A DNA stretch of 64,000 nt from Hedera helix. Lineage: Eukaryota > Streptophyta > Magnoliopsida > Apiales > Araliaceae. Position 1 is the first letter of the stretch. Each line of letters starts with the position of its first letter. The DNA is taken from NCBI GenBank assembly GCA_947179155.2, contig OX359278.1, positions 18,855,996 to 18,919,995 on the forward strand. The letters are read 5' to 3'. A program made the position numbers and the translations under genes. Positions 20,885 to 33,951 of the stretch are shown here, piece after piece. The notes beneath the pieces are model-generated. The model was not told the origin of the DNA and made no database searches. It saw only the letters and a list, made by a program, of their open reading frames with translations.

Positions 20885-22598
20885 ACTTGATTCTTAATGA
20901 TTAGAATAATAACAGAGATATAAATGATGAATAAAATAACAAGATACTTTGTCTAGAATCAAATAATATCCAAATTGTCAATATGATGTGGACTCAAATT
21001 CAATAATGATATTCAAGATCCACGGTTCAAAATAACGGTTAAAATTCAAATAAATAGGAAAGTTCACGTGAAATGATATTAAATGAAGAGCAAACTATTA
21101 AGGAATATATAATCATTTCAGAAAATTTTATCGAACAATACTTACCAGAGTAAGTTTAAGAGTATGAAAGAAAACGATATCTCTTACCTTAACACGTGAC
21201 TGGATATTGATTTAAATGAAGTTGATCAACCTATATATTTATAATTTAATTAGTAACTACCACATATAATTTTATGGTGTATACCAAGTCGTATGAAATC
21301 ATCAAAAGTGATTTGACAGTAGAAATTTGTGTAGTATACAGAATAAAGTATAATTAACTTCAAAATAGTTTTTAAAAATATTATTTTAAAAGAATCTACA
21401 AGATAAAGTTTTTCAAAATAAATCTTCTGGATGAAGATTTATAAACACCGTGTGATGTGTGTGGTTACTTGACTAACTATTATGAAAAAACTTACTTGAA
21501 CAATTCTTGAACTCTTGTTGATCTTCACAAGTACTCACGATAGTTTAACCACACACAGAGAAAACTTATACAAAGTAATATTTTAGAAAGTGAAAGAAAG
21601 AATAAGCAAGGAAGTTATGAAAATTTCTTAAGTTAAGGCCTCTATTTATAGCTCAAAAATCTTATCATAAATCAAGACTTTCTAAATTAATCAGAACCTT
21701 TCATTTCAAGATAATGTTTAATTCGTATAACACATTTCATGTTTTAAGATTTTTTTAATCTAAACCATTCTTTCAAATTTCTTTTAATTTATACCGTTCA
21801 TTTCATATCTTAATAAAACAACTAACTTTATATATAAAACAATTAACTTTATATAAATCAATTAATTTTATATAAAGTATATAAAACAATTAACTTTATA
21901 AATTCAATTATTCAACAATAATTCACCAATTATTCACAATTATTCATTATTATAACCAATTGTTATAAATGAATGGCAGTTGGCTTTCTGAGTTAGAGAC
22001 TCACAATATTAGCAGAAAAATCAACTAATAAGGGAATACAACAGTTTAATCAACATCATAATGGGGATAACAATAATCCATAAGATAAATAAAAGAAAGA
22101 GCACGTTACTGTATAATGACAATTATTGATTCAGTAATGTGAATTACTGTGCATATGCTACTATGACAATTATCAGTTCAATAATATGAATTATTGTGCA
22201 TGTAACGACAATTATTGATTCAATAAAGTCAATATTGCATAATAGTCACTTTAGTAGTTCAATAATATGAAACACTGTGCAATACTGTGTGCTACTGTGC
22301 AATACCATGTTCTACTATTCCTTTACTACCGGGTATTTTAACAGTTAAAAGTGATAGTACCGTTGACAATTTTTATTTTAAAAGGTTACTGCTGTCGTTT
22401 TTTATATCCGACAATATTTCGTTGTGGGGTCCACTAATGTTTGGTTATTTCGGCATCGTAGTACGAATCGAATATTCTCCGATAAAATGAATATTTCTCG
22501 ACAGATAAAATTTGCACCAAATATTTTTTACTTTAATTTTTGTCAATTTATCCACTTACCATTTCAATATATCTCTTTCGTAAAATCGGGGTCTTACA
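20885..22598 (-). repeat. Partial family-A LTR (A2)
   Basis: Reverse-complement match to the first ~2.3 kb of the A1 LTR with internal losses. The LTR start is at 22598 (minus strand TGTAAGACCCCG). The other end stops within the stretch equivalent to A1 5970-5995, so U5 is missing. It keeps a minus-strand TATAAATA (21650-21643) and the ATTATTGA-type array (22100-22280), but no GC palindrome. It could be the 5' LTR of the same minus-strand element as the fragment at 2658-3214, both now separated by Athila-2. Confidence 0.8.
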
Positions 22599-23286
22599 TT
22601 TAATATCTCTTTCGTGCAAGTAGTTTGTAAACAATGTAATATAGTATAATAAAATAATTTATTTAACAATAAAACTCAATTATATACTATATAAATACCA
22701 TATTTTATTTTTAATAATAAATTAAGCAACGGTGGTGATGAACTCATTAAATAGTATAACATGCCAAGTTATTGTAAGGGTGGTCCAATAGATTGAGATG
22801 TATCACATACCAAGTTGACAGGGAGAAACTTGATTGCACGATATATATATATTACTTGTTGGTCCAATAAATTGTCGGGGTATTTTATCACTAATAAACT
22901 TGATTCCACAATAATATATGTAGATGAGTTAGTTTTTGACCTAATGTAGAAAAATTAATTTTTGACTTAGAGTAGAAAAAGTAATACTGTACAAAAAAGG
23001 AGAAGAAAAAAGAAAGGACAAATTAAATTATCTATTTAGTTAAAGTATACATCTAGTATCTACACCTCTTGCAAAGCACGAAATCTTATTATAAAGTTAT
23101 GACATTGTAAATATTTTTATTAATTTTTTAAAATATATTATTGGATTTATTAAGTAAAATAGTTCTAATAAGAAAATGTTTCCTTCTAAAATTATATTAT
23201 TTAACTTATAATAAGATTTTACTTATACTTGAATATAAGTACACTCATACTTTTGGTATAGTTGTAATAAAATTTTATTTAATAAT
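22599..23286. other. AT-rich DNA between A2 and solo LTR B2
   Basis: No gene or complete element recognised. The stretch CTTGCAAAGCACGAAAT at 23067-23083 is loosely complementary to CGTGCTTCGC at 27493, beyond B2 on the other side, and may mark ends of an old element. Confidence 0.3.
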
Positions 23287-25906
23287 TGTGACATCCTCAA
23301 ATTCGGGTCCCTTGAATATTGGGTTCGGTGCTCACGGTACTATACAATCATATCCATACATCATCATTTACAACTTAAGACGTAATTTAAATAAAATATT
23401 CTTATACAAAAACATACATCTAGTCCCAGGTTACTCTAACCTTTACGAATTACAAAAGATATAATAATATGAAGTCTATTACACATTACTACATTACATA
23501 AATAAAACATAAACTAAACAACGACTACTCGGTTGCTTTTCCTTTCCCTTTATCTTTACCAGATCCACTAGCCTTCTCTGGCTTAGCTAAAATATTATGT
23601 TTACAGCAAGAGGGGGCATTTAAATCGCTTAGCAAGTATAACACAGTTTAAGAACATAATATCTCGTGAGTGAAAATATTTTCGAATAAAATTCAACAAT
23701 TGTTCAATAATTGCGAAGATGTTTGAATAATAGAAACAACATTTCTTTAATTAAGTTTAAAATCATCAACTTTCATACTGAATTGTCATAGGACTAAGAA
23801 CTTATGATGGACATTAATAATCACATAGACTACTAACTCCGGTTAGGTCATGAGACCAAGTAACTCTATATGTGTACTTTAGGAGATCAATATATTGTAT
23901 CTTATATTGTACACAACGTAACCATCTAATTATAAGCGTCAATCGAAATCATAAGGTCCAATTATCTGGCTTTTAGTTATCCATACTATGAGGGTTGTTC
24001 ATTCTTAGCTTTTAACACAAGATTGATCACTAAACAATTTGGATTGAATTAGCTTTAAGAAATCATTATAAATTCAATAATCATATCTCAAAGGTCTGAA
24101 ACAATTGGCATAGACTCACATGGTAAAACAATTCATGCAAAATGAACTTTAAATCTTTAAAACGGTTCAATATTTGAACGATCTTTTCGAAACACTTTCG
24201 TGCAAACATGGTATTCATTTACAAAGTATGAGTTTAGAACAAGTCTGGTTAAAATACTTGTCTCATTTGCCGATTAATGCTAATTAAGTATTATCGTCCT
24301 TCGTTCTTCCTACATTTAATAAGTTGTCTACCAATTATTTAAGTACGAACTCACATATTGGTTTATCTTAGCACGTAAGTACCTTTGTACATCATTTACT
24401 AATTTAAACACTTTATTTACCCTAATCACATAATCACATTTGTATGTCCTTTAATAGTTTGGACACTTTAAAACTCGTACGTCTTTTATCTGAGATTTAA
24501 AAATATTTAAATTTTCTTCTTGACAACTCGACTCGGTTAACCCAATCCGACCGACTCGGTTAAACCGATCCAACTGACCTGATCGATCTGACTAGATCGA
24601 CCCAATCAATCTGACCCAACTTAGACCCACGCGCCAGGTATGCAGAGTCTAGATAATGCACCTGGCGTGCCTCGCTCCAGGATTTGCACTACATCGGTGC
24701 GCCCCGCGCTGCCCCACCAAAAAATTTCAGTCTAGTTCTTTCTTAAAATTTTTCAACACTTAGCTATTTTTGATCATTTGTTACCATTTTTAACTCATTA
24801 CACTTTTCAGACATTACTAAAAACACATATGTTTTCGATTACTTTCGATTTTATGAAAATGTTATTTTACGTTTTACCGATCGTTACGATTTTTTTGAAA
24901 TTCATTTTACCGATCGATTTACATAACTTTCATATACGACTCGTAAACCACATAAACAAATATATCCATCAAGATCGACCACTAGATCAACCACTTGCTG
25001 CTCAAACTTTAAAATACCCTTTTTATTACTAAGATTTTTACCAAAATCATTTCATAGTTCATATATAAAACTTATGAACTCATTAAGCTCATTTTCCTCA
25101 CATATTAAAGATGGATGATGAACATATATTTTAGATCTATGAAATAATTTCGTAGATCTTCAATATATGTCATCAACTAGCTTTTTCCTTTAGAAAACAT
25201 TATTATCGGTCTAGGGTTTCAAAATACCCAACTAATGATTTCTAACATTTTGAAAACAATATTTGAAATCTAACCACATAAACACATATTCATTAATACA
25301 AACCACCATCCTTATACTTCGGAACCACCATGGTCCACCATACACACAAAAACTCCCACAACAAACATTTATACAACACAACATACAATAATATACATAG
25401 TTAATCAAAACTAGGGTTTAGAATCACTTTAAAAAACATTTTGTGTGCTTTATTTCTTCTTGCTAGGTAGCTCACTAACAATGGATGATCCACCTTGATA
25501 CTAGAAGACTTCTGCCTTTACTTAAGGTTTCTCTCTTTTATTTTTTCTAGCTTTCAAACTTTCTCAACTTTTCTCAAAACTTTTCTTTCTTTCTTTTCAA
25601 CACTTAGTAAACTAAGAACTAATGAATGGGTGAGAGTATATTAGACTTTACTAGCAAAAATATATACTTACAAACATTGTAAGTATACATTTCACCCAAC
25701 ACATCACCATAGACCTACTAGTTTGCTCACCAACTATGTCACATCCCTCATTTTGCTTCTACACAAGCTCTTAAACTTCCAAGGGAAACTAACTAAGCTC
25801 CACAAAAGTTCATTGTTGCTGCCAAAAATGGAGGTCCACAAGCCCCTAAAAATCTTCATTTTCCTTTTATTTTAATTACTTAATTGTGGATTGTGGTAAT
25901 ATAAAT

Positions 25907-25941
<35 letters not shown>

Positions 25942-26575
25942 CACACACACACACCAACACATATACATTTGGGCTAGGGTTTTGGGCTTTAATTCATTAA
26001 TTCCTTGGGCTTTATTAACATTCACATTGGGCTTCAATTCCATAATTGATTGGACCATTAGTTAATTCCAACATTAATTTAGGTTTGGCCTTAATATTAA
26101 TTACTACATTTATTACGCCTTAATTAATCCCCATAATCCATTTCACTAACTTAGTTAGGGTTTGGATCATAGTTAGGGTTTGGATCATAGTTAGGGTTTA
26201 ATTAAGGTTCTTGATAACTTGCTTAGGGTTTTTAATTAACCTTACTACCTCCTTAATCCAACCAAATTAATTAGGGTTTTCGTCTTCTAGTTACATCCTA
26301 ATTGGTTTAGTTAGAATATAATCAATTTTTGAATAGTAATTACGTTCTTAAGTACCAAACAATCGTTATTCGTGAATGTAAAATTTCAAAAAAACGAAAA
26401 ACGCTTTTCGCGTGAATAATGTTTTCCCGCATTATTTTTTCGAAAATTTTTATTCTTTTACAAATCATTAACACATATTAAACTATCACATAATACATCG
26501 ATTAGACCATAGAAATCTTCTTTATTAATCATTAACGATCATATTACAAAAGCTTCTGAATTCTGGATCATTACA
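23287..26575 (-). mobile_element. Solo LTR, family B (B2)
   Basis: A 3289-bp LTR without internal region. On the plus strand it runs TGTGACATCC to ATCATTACA; on the minus strand it starts TGTAATGATCC. It is flanked by ATAAT on both sides (23282-23286 and 26576-26580), diagnostic of a solo LTR left by recombination between two LTRs. Inside are GCGCC/GGCGTG motifs (24630-24700), a CA/TA microsatellite (25905-25953), GGGCTTTA-type repeats, and an 18-bp direct repeat GTTAGGGTTTGGATCATA at 26154-26200. The ORF at 24778-25032 shows no domain. Confidence 0.88.
25905..25953. repeat. CA/TA microsatellite
   Basis: (CA)n, then (TA)n, then (CA)n within solo LTR B2. Confidence 0.9.
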
Positions 26576-27603
26576 ATAATGGTAACAAATTAATATTTTG
26601 TAAGATGATTTTATGATTGTTTTCTAGTAAATTATATTACTAATTTTTATTTTTGACTCAGTTGAACTAAACGAAGGGCCATGTTGTACAATTATAATAT
26701 TATTTTTGATGTTTTAGATTTTATTTTAACAATTTTATTGAATAGAGTAATTAATTTTTAATTTTTATTTAATAATCGAATCATATAATCGATTAGTATA
26801 GCTTTTTTTTATTTTAATAATAATAAAAATTATATTACCTAAATAATAATTAAATATTTCTTATACTCAAAATAATAATTATATTTATATTTTAATAATA
26901 GTAATGAATTTAAGTTAGGTAGATGATTTTAATAATTTTTTTATTTTCTTCTCAAATTATAGTTTCTAAGTGGTAATATAATTCATATATTTGAATAAAA
27001 GAAATCAACTAATATTAGGTAAGATGATCTTATTTTGATTAATTTCTTATAAAATTATATTATGAATTATGTTTTTTTTTAAACTATGATATTAATTCTA
27101 ATTTTTGAATAAAAGTAACAAATTAATATTAGATAAGATGAACTTATTTTGATTATTTTCTTATAAAATTATATTATTAATTTTAGTTTTCTTATAAAAC
27201 TATTATACTAATTCCAATTTCTTATTTTAATGTATAAATATTAAAAGTTGAATTAATTTAAGAAAGTAAAAGATTGAACCAAAAAAGAAAAAGGAAGAAC
27301 CAAACCAAAAAAAGAAAGACAAACCAAATAATCTATTTAATTGTAGCGTAAATAGATTCAATAATTTAATACTTAATTAAATATTTAATAATTTAATAAG
27401 TACAATTATCTTCTCTCCTAATTAAATATTTATCATACATTTTACTGATTATCATAATAATTAACATAATAAATCATTAGTTTATACCGTCCGTGCTTCG
27501 CTTAAGGCTGGTGAGCTTGTTAATGTTGATTTTAGATACTTATATGAGATAGGGATTAGAGGTACCAAAACAAATAACTACATGTTAGTGTTTTATTTTA
27601 TCA
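26576..27603. repeat. AT-rich DNA with degenerate ~110-bp repeats
   Basis: Related blocks near 26581, 26999 and 27112 each contain AACAAATTAATATT or a close variant, then TAAGATGA, then TTTTGATTATTTTCTTATAAAA. No coding signal is seen. It ends at the Tat element. Confidence 0.5.
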
Positions 27604-28103
27604 TATTGGGTTGCATATTTTACTAGTATAAATGGGCTGACAACGTTGGGCTTGACCCTGCAATCTATTAAGTCTAGTGTGCGCACAAAAGGGCCCTTTG
27701 GGTCTGATAGGCTTAGGCTAGATTCTTTGTCACTTTCAGATAGTTAATTAGTTATCATATCCAATCCTAATTGGTATGTGAGTTACTTATTCAGCAGTGA
27801 CTAGGATGACAATTATCTTCTCTAACTATACTTTGGAGATACGATTCCCAAATAGGAGTCATAACCCTAAGGAATCGATAGGATACTATAAATACATGGT
27901 GAACAATAGAGGCACACAAAAATTATTTTACCCTACTAAATACTCTTTGCCTCCATTGTTAACGTATCTTGAAGCTTGTACTTATTCTCACACCGGAGGT
28001 ATCTCCCGGGGGCCCAAGTCGTCAAGCACTTCTGGTGGTTTTCCTTATGCGAGTTCACGTCCAAGCCGGTGGTTGAACGTATGGACAAATTTGAGCATTA
28101 ACA
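27604..28103 (+). repeat. Tat 5' LTR
   Basis: 500 bp, collinear with 48992-49491. The start reads TATTGG where the 3' copy has TGTTGT; the end is ATTAACA. It has a TATAAATA-like box at 27887-27894 (CTATAAATACATGG). The ORF at 27797-28129 is LTR sequence, with a counterpart at 49185, and is not called as a gene. Confidence 0.85.
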
Positions 28104-28104
28104 T

Positions 28105-28122
28105 TGGTACTAGAAGGAAGAC
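28105..28122 (+). other. Putative Tat primer binding site
   Basis: TGGTACTAGAAGGAAGAC starts one base after the LTR end and begins TGG, as tRNA-derived sites do. I cannot assign the tRNA. Confidence 0.45.
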
Positions 28123-28169
28123 CTTGTAGTATTTAGCAGAGACGATATTTTCAACCAAAAACGATTAAC

Positions 28170-29540
28170 ATGGCAGTCTCATCACCCCAAAAGAGCCAAA
28201 ACAACTCTAGGGGACCAGCCCCATCAGAAACACATCGTGTGATCGAAGCTAAAAAGTAGCATCCGCTCCAAGAGATCTTTGACCGGAAGAAAACTCTAGG
28301 CCTCCAACAAGAAGAGCCTGATAAGTAGTACGAGGACCTGAAGAAGGTTGGGAATGATTCGTTGAGTTAGAGAGGCTCGGTCTCCCTCTCAGGTCGTCAT
28401 GATCATCACTCAGATAGACGTCGTAACCGTAAGCATGATCAGATAACAGCGAGCTTCCAATCAATTCGTACCAACAACTTGAGGAAACGGTCGAGATCTC
28501 TCGCAAGGCGAAACATGGATGATCGAGATAGAAGACATCGAGAAGGGAGTCACACAAGAAAGTCATCCCCAAAGAAGCAAACAAGCAACTTGGGTCTAAG
28601 AAATCACGAGTATCACCATTCATAAAAGAGCTCGAGGAAACCAAGATTAAAAAAAAGTCTGAAAGTCCGTATCTTGAAGATGTATGACGGGACGGGTGAC
28701 CCTAATGATCACACCTTTTCGTTCAAACAAGCTATGCACTTTCACGGCCATGATATGTCGGCAATGTGCCACCTTTTCATATCCACCCTGAAGAAGATGG
28801 TTAAAGTGTGGATTATTTCTTCGCCTCCACGATCTATTGATTCCTGAGAGGAATTGTAAGAACAATTCCATGCACGCTTCAGCAGTAATAAGAGGCACAC
28901 CAAGATGATCACATCACTACTTTAAGTGAAGCAAAGGCCTAGCGAGATTCTTCAGCAGTACATTAAAAGATTCGGAGATACAATTCTTGACCATGGGATT
29001 GAATGTCGACAAATCTAGCAGACTGATCGAAGAGATTATCGCGAAAGCTCTCTAGACTCTAGCTGAGGCCTGTGAGAAGGTTGATAAGTACATAAAGCTG
29101 GAAGAAGCCCTGCCAATCTTCGGGGTTCTTCAAAAAGTGCATGTGATTTTTTCCAAAAGACCCCGAAGACGATGATGCCGATAAGAAAGAAAACAATAAG
29201 AGGGGGAATGGTAAAAGGGATTTTAAAGGAGATTGGCAACAAAAGAATGACAACTTTAGATATCAGAGAAACAGAAACTATGATAAAGACTACACCCCCT
29301 TGAACACCAACAAAGCCAACATCATCAAATAAATCAAGAATGAACCTTTTTACCAAAAGACCCTAGAAATAAGAGTTTTTGCCAAGTAGAAGAACGTTGA
29401 TAGATACTGTGTTTACCACAAGGTGAAAGGCCATGATACCGGAGACTGTTACCAGCTGAAAGACTTTTTAGAGAAGTAGGTGCAAAATGGAAACCTAAAC
29501 TGTTATGTCGCTGAGAAATACAGGTAATCCGCCTTCCACT
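28170..29540 (+). pseudogene. Tat gag
   Basis: An ATG at 28170 opens a short frame (MAVSSPQKSQNN) ending at TAG 28255. Recognisable gag follows in shifting frames: YDGTGDPNDH near 28681 (capsid start), IKRFGDTILDHG near 28965, and a CCHC-like segment CVYHKVKGHDTGDC at about 29409-29450, followed by QLKD. Antisense open frames such as 28249-28644 and 29036-29356 arise opposite this region and show no domain. Confidence 0.75.
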
Positions 29541-29639
29541 GGATAGCACCACCACTTCCTTCCACAACACTAGGGGAGTCGTGGATGTTATATCCGAAGG
29601 CCTTTGTCAGAGTCGTTCATCAGGTGTCTTGATAACCTA

Positions 29640-30110
29640 GGGATGTTAAAATGGATCCCATCACTTTTTCAGATGAGGATTACCCCGCAGGATTGATAAC
29701 ACCTTATTAAGATGCTCTAGTCACAACATCACAGGTCAACACCATGTACTTAAAGCGAGTCCTCGTTGACAATGGAAAGGAAGTTCAGTCAATATACTTT
29801 ATAGCCATGCGTACAATTAGCTGGACTTGGGAGGGCAGGAAGCTGGAGATCTGTAATGAGTAGCCTCTTTATGGCTTCAGTAACAATCTAGTGAGAATTG
29901 TAGGAACTATTGAATTATCGGTGATCTTCGGCACAACAAAAAGCAAGCCTCCATTATGGTAAGGTTCTATGTGGTCTAGGTGGAAAATAATTATAATGTT
30001 ATTTTGGGAAGAACTGTCTCATCAGCATTGAGAGCTGTCACCTATATCCCATACTTGAAGATGAAATTCCTAACAGAAAACGGGATGGGGAGATAATTGG
30101 AGACCAAGAT
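29640..30110 (+). pseudogene. Tat protease region
   Basis: The translation contains RVLVDNGKEVQSIYF near 29757-29800, the equivalent of RVLVDTGSSADILF in Tat proteases; the active-site triplet is DNG rather than DTG or DSG. Further on, VVLGRT-like and AVTYIPYLKMKF sequence appears at 30000-30070 in a changed frame. Not functional. Confidence 0.6.
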
Positions 30111-30330
30111 CTCTCCCGAAGATGCTACATTTAGACCATCCAGACGACTTTTGTGGGGGTCAGTAAATAAAAAACCATGATGAAGATTGAGTTAGAACCC
30201 TTCACGGAAGGAGGCATAGCCGCATAGAGCCGATAACAACGCCTGCTGAAGACACTAAAGAGATAGAACCCGTTCTTGGGAGATGATGAGAAAATAGTAT
30301 AGATCGGGCTTGGGTTATAGATAGACTTCA

Positions 30331-31206
30331 AAAGACGCTTGATTAACTGGCTGATGGAATAATCAGATATCTTTGCCTAGGCTCCAACCAATATGCCAGG
30401 GATAGACATAATCATTATTGTTCACAAACTTCCCAATATGAGGCATGTAAAGCAAAAATTCTAGAATATAGCTCCAGAATGCCAGAAGGTGATCGACGAA
30501 GAAATTGACAAGCTCTTGACAACAGGTTTTATTTTTAAAATAGACTATTTGAAAATGGTTTGCTAATGTGGTGTTAGTCAAGAAACATAACGGGAAGTGG
30601 AGGATGTGCGTTGATTACATTGACCTCAATAAAGCATGTCTGAAAGACTAATTTCCCCTTCTGAGCATCGATCAACTCATTGATTCTACATCTGGGCACA
30701 CAATGCTCAACTTTCTTGATGCCATCTCGGGATATAATCAAATTCCCATGCATACCAAAGTCATCATGAAGACATCCTTTATAACCCACCGAGCGATGCA
30801 AGCTTTTAAAGTCATGTCGTTCGGTCTCATTAATGTCGATGCCACGTACTAGCGTATGATGAACAAGGTGTTCAAAGATCATATCAATAAAAATATGAAA
30901 GTTTACGTAGATGATATGATAGTCAGGAGCATGGAGATAGAATATCACCTAGCTGACCTCAGAGAATGTTTTCAAAACATTTGGTATTACAACATGAGGC
31001 TTAATCACACTAAATGCACTTTAAACCCCAGGCCAGGCAAATTTTTGGGATACATGATAAGCCGAATAGGGATTGAAGCCAATCCTAAAATGATATCAAT
31101 TATACTTAACATGCAGCCACCGAAGAGCTTCAAAGAAGTATAGAGATTGACTGAAAGACTAGCATCTCTTAGGCAGTTCATTGCCAGATCGGTAGAGAAG
31201 TGTCTC
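30331..31206 (+). pseudogene. Tat reverse transcriptase, 5' portion
   Basis: It starts around DIFAWAPTNMPGID (30368 onward), continues with a degraded KVDYFDLNKAC equivalent near 30600-30640, and has the catalytic motif YVDDM at 30904-30918 in the open piece 30856-31143. It ends in RSVEKCL at 31206, where the Athila element entered. The same gene resumes at 41785 with the next residues (LPFFNMLKGAQ), with the repeated GTCTC at the joint. Confidence 0.8.
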
Positions 31207-32695
31207 TGGTGTGCTATCGCAGGCAACCAAAAATAAAGTCTTATAATGAAAAGTAATTATGTAGCAGTACAAGCAAGAGTCGATCTCACAGAAAATGATT
31301 AATATAATTTTATGTTATGTAAACCAAAACGGTTGTTTTTAAATTAACAAAAACTATTTAAATAATATAAACTAAAATAAAAATACGCAACTAAGGCAGA
31401 ATAAATTACCAAAATAAGTCAGAAGAACAAACATTGGGTTAAGTTAACATCCACCATCAGAAATTTATACTAATCATTGACGCTCACATAAATTAAATAA
31501 TATTTTGAATATTTATCGTTGATATAATTTTTCTATCTCTCCTTAATTTTAGTTAATTAGAAACAAGCGATCTAAATAACCATAACTACTAAACAACCAT
31601 AGACACGTGCTAAAAATTTAATGTAGAAGCAACTTTGAGAATTAAAAAAATCGATGAAGCTAAACAACACAAGCACAAGCGGCTGTATTTAATTTAGTTA
31701 AATATTATTCCTAAGATATAATAATCTTTTGATCTGCAGCCAATTATTAATCTTAGTTGCATCATAAATTAGAGTGATTAAATAATTACGGATTTGATAT
31801 CTAATTTAGCAGTAAATTGCAATGAATAATAAACTAGTATGCATTGTAGCAATTAAATGAATAATCATTAAAATTAAACACAGAAGAATATTCAATACTC
31901 AAAATATAAATCAAACAATTAAAATCAATTAAATCTCACGGTGTATAAATTTGGATGACTTCTGTTCACTTAAACCAAGAACAAGAATTTAGCTACACAT
32001 GACCATAAAATCATCAAAAAATAATAGAAGAAGAAATCTGTAAACAAAAGGTTCAAGAGATACTCCAAATTATGTCTAATAATATGTATTTATAGGCTAC
32101 ATAATTTTTTCAAATCCTAATAGGATTTAAAATAAACTATTAATTAAAATTCCTATTTTTAATCTTTTTCCAAATTGCTATTGGAATCTTTAATTTATTT
32201 GCTTTAATTTATTACTAGCCAGATGACCCACGCGGAATTGTAAACCAGCTGGCTAGAAATCTGCTTGCAAGAATGAGGGAAAGGAATAATGGCCCATGGG
32301 TAAGCAAGAATGTGAAGAAATGAGCCTCAACCAATCGCACATGGTGCTAAGCATGATTCCATACCTTCTGTAAAACGATGTTATTCCCTTCTAATACAAT
32401 TAGTTAATCCCTCACTGCACATGGCGCATATATTGCTGCTCCACAAGTACATACGACGCCATTTATGCTTTAACCTCTGCTGAACCCATTTCGTGCCTAG
32501 CTCGCCAGCTTGAATGCTTTAATTACCGTACTACCATTGAACATTAATTTACCTATAAAATAAAATAAAAATTAATAAATATATTATAAAAGTAATAAAA
32601 ATGCATAAATTAAATAAATTGTCTAAAATACTTAAAAACTCACAAATAATTAAGTCTAAAAATATCTAATAAATAGATATAAAATATATTTATTA
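31207..32695 (-). repeat. Athila-3 3' LTR
   Basis: 1489 bp, collinear with 40315-41784. On the plus strand it runs TGGTGTGCTATCGC to TTTATTA. It is clearly diverged from its partner. A decayed GC-rich patch with CTAGCTCGCCAGC is at 32498-32510. Confidence 0.82.
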
Positions 32696-33951
32696 AATAC
32701 CCCCACACTTAACTCTTTACTTGCCCTTAAGTAAAACAAAAATAAACTATAAAAATAAGACTAATAATTATGCAACACAAAAAACATGAGCAATAAATTA
32801 ATTTGAAATTCATCATGGCCTCAAAGATTTCACCAATAATAACTTTAGGACAAAATTTTAAAACCATGTAAAGCCTGAAATTTCAACATATTTATTAGTC
32901 TTACTTTATTCTTGACCCTTTATGTGTGTGAATTCAAATGTATTAAACTAACCAAAACTCAGATAAGTTTAGATCAATAATTACCTTTTAAAAGATATAC
33001 AACAAAACTCGATATACTTATTTTTCACATCACTCTCTGCTAATACAGATAAATATAAATCGAAAGATCAAAAGGTTATGAAACAATTAAATACATTAGA
33101 ATTATTAATATCAATTTTTCAAAAAATATATATATTTTTTCTTTTTCTTTCTTCTAAATGGGTGCATTTTATGTTCCATCTCATTTTTTTCCACCAGGAG
33201 CTAGTGCGTTTTACCCTTCATCTCACATTTTTAAGTGTGTATAAGTGAGTGCATTTTATACTCAATCTCAACCTAGCATAATTTTTCTTTTTTAATTTAA
33301 CAATCTTAGAAAAATTACCCAAATCATCTTTCTCAAATTATATTTTGCTTTATATTTCACTTTAAGTTACGATCAAATAAAATATAGAGTTCATAAAATA
33401 TCTTCCATAAGCATTTAACTAAATAAATTTTCTTTAAATTATAACTAAGTCAAACAAATGAATATGTGCACAAAAATAAAGGATCTCAAACAAAGTAATG
33501 ACCAACAAAAAGCAAAAAATTCAAGCTAAGCAAAAATTTATCCATTTTTCAAATGTTATGAAATAAAAATTAATTTTTTTTTTATCATTGGCTATTAATT
33601 TAATCCAATTAACTTATTGTTCAAGTGGCTCATCCTAAAAATAAAACTACTACCTCATTTTCATAGAAAAAATGATTGCACTTAGCATGTGCAACAAATC
33701 TTTAAACCTCAAGATTGTCCTAAGTGGACGAGTTGTGTCTCGTGAGAGTTTGTAGTGAATATACCCACAGAATTCATTTTTTTAAAAATTCAATATAAAA
33801 TATGATCTAAAAATAACAAATATCTTAAATTCCTTTCCCCACACTTAAAACTTACATTGTCCCCAAAATAAAGTAAGATGTAAAGAAAAATGCACAAATA
33901 ACTAAAATATAAATGCAAAAAAAAAAAAAAATTATACTTCTCTTGAGTTAC
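32696..33951 (-). other. Athila-3 3' region upstream of LTR
   Basis: No coding domain seen. It begins at the LTR with a CCCCCACAC purine-tract complement (32700-32708, minus strand GTGTGGGGG). AT-rich, with a run of 16 A at 33917-33932. This is where a larger Athila would have its env-like or untranslated 3' part. Confidence 0.55.

Noticed and set aside
26154..26200. TTAGGGTTT repeats that resemble plant telomere sequence
   Set aside because: The unit is an 18-bp GTTAGGGTTTGGATCATA repeat inside a solo LTR, not TTTAGGG arrays.
22599..27603. Possible Helitron or LINE end at 27490 (CCGTCCGTGCTTCGC)
   Set aside because: No CTRR end, hairpin or coding domain could be supported; only a loose match to 23067-23083.
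28249..28644. 131-codon minus-strand ORF
   Set aside because: Opposite the decayed Tat gag; no similarity recognised and no promoter seen.
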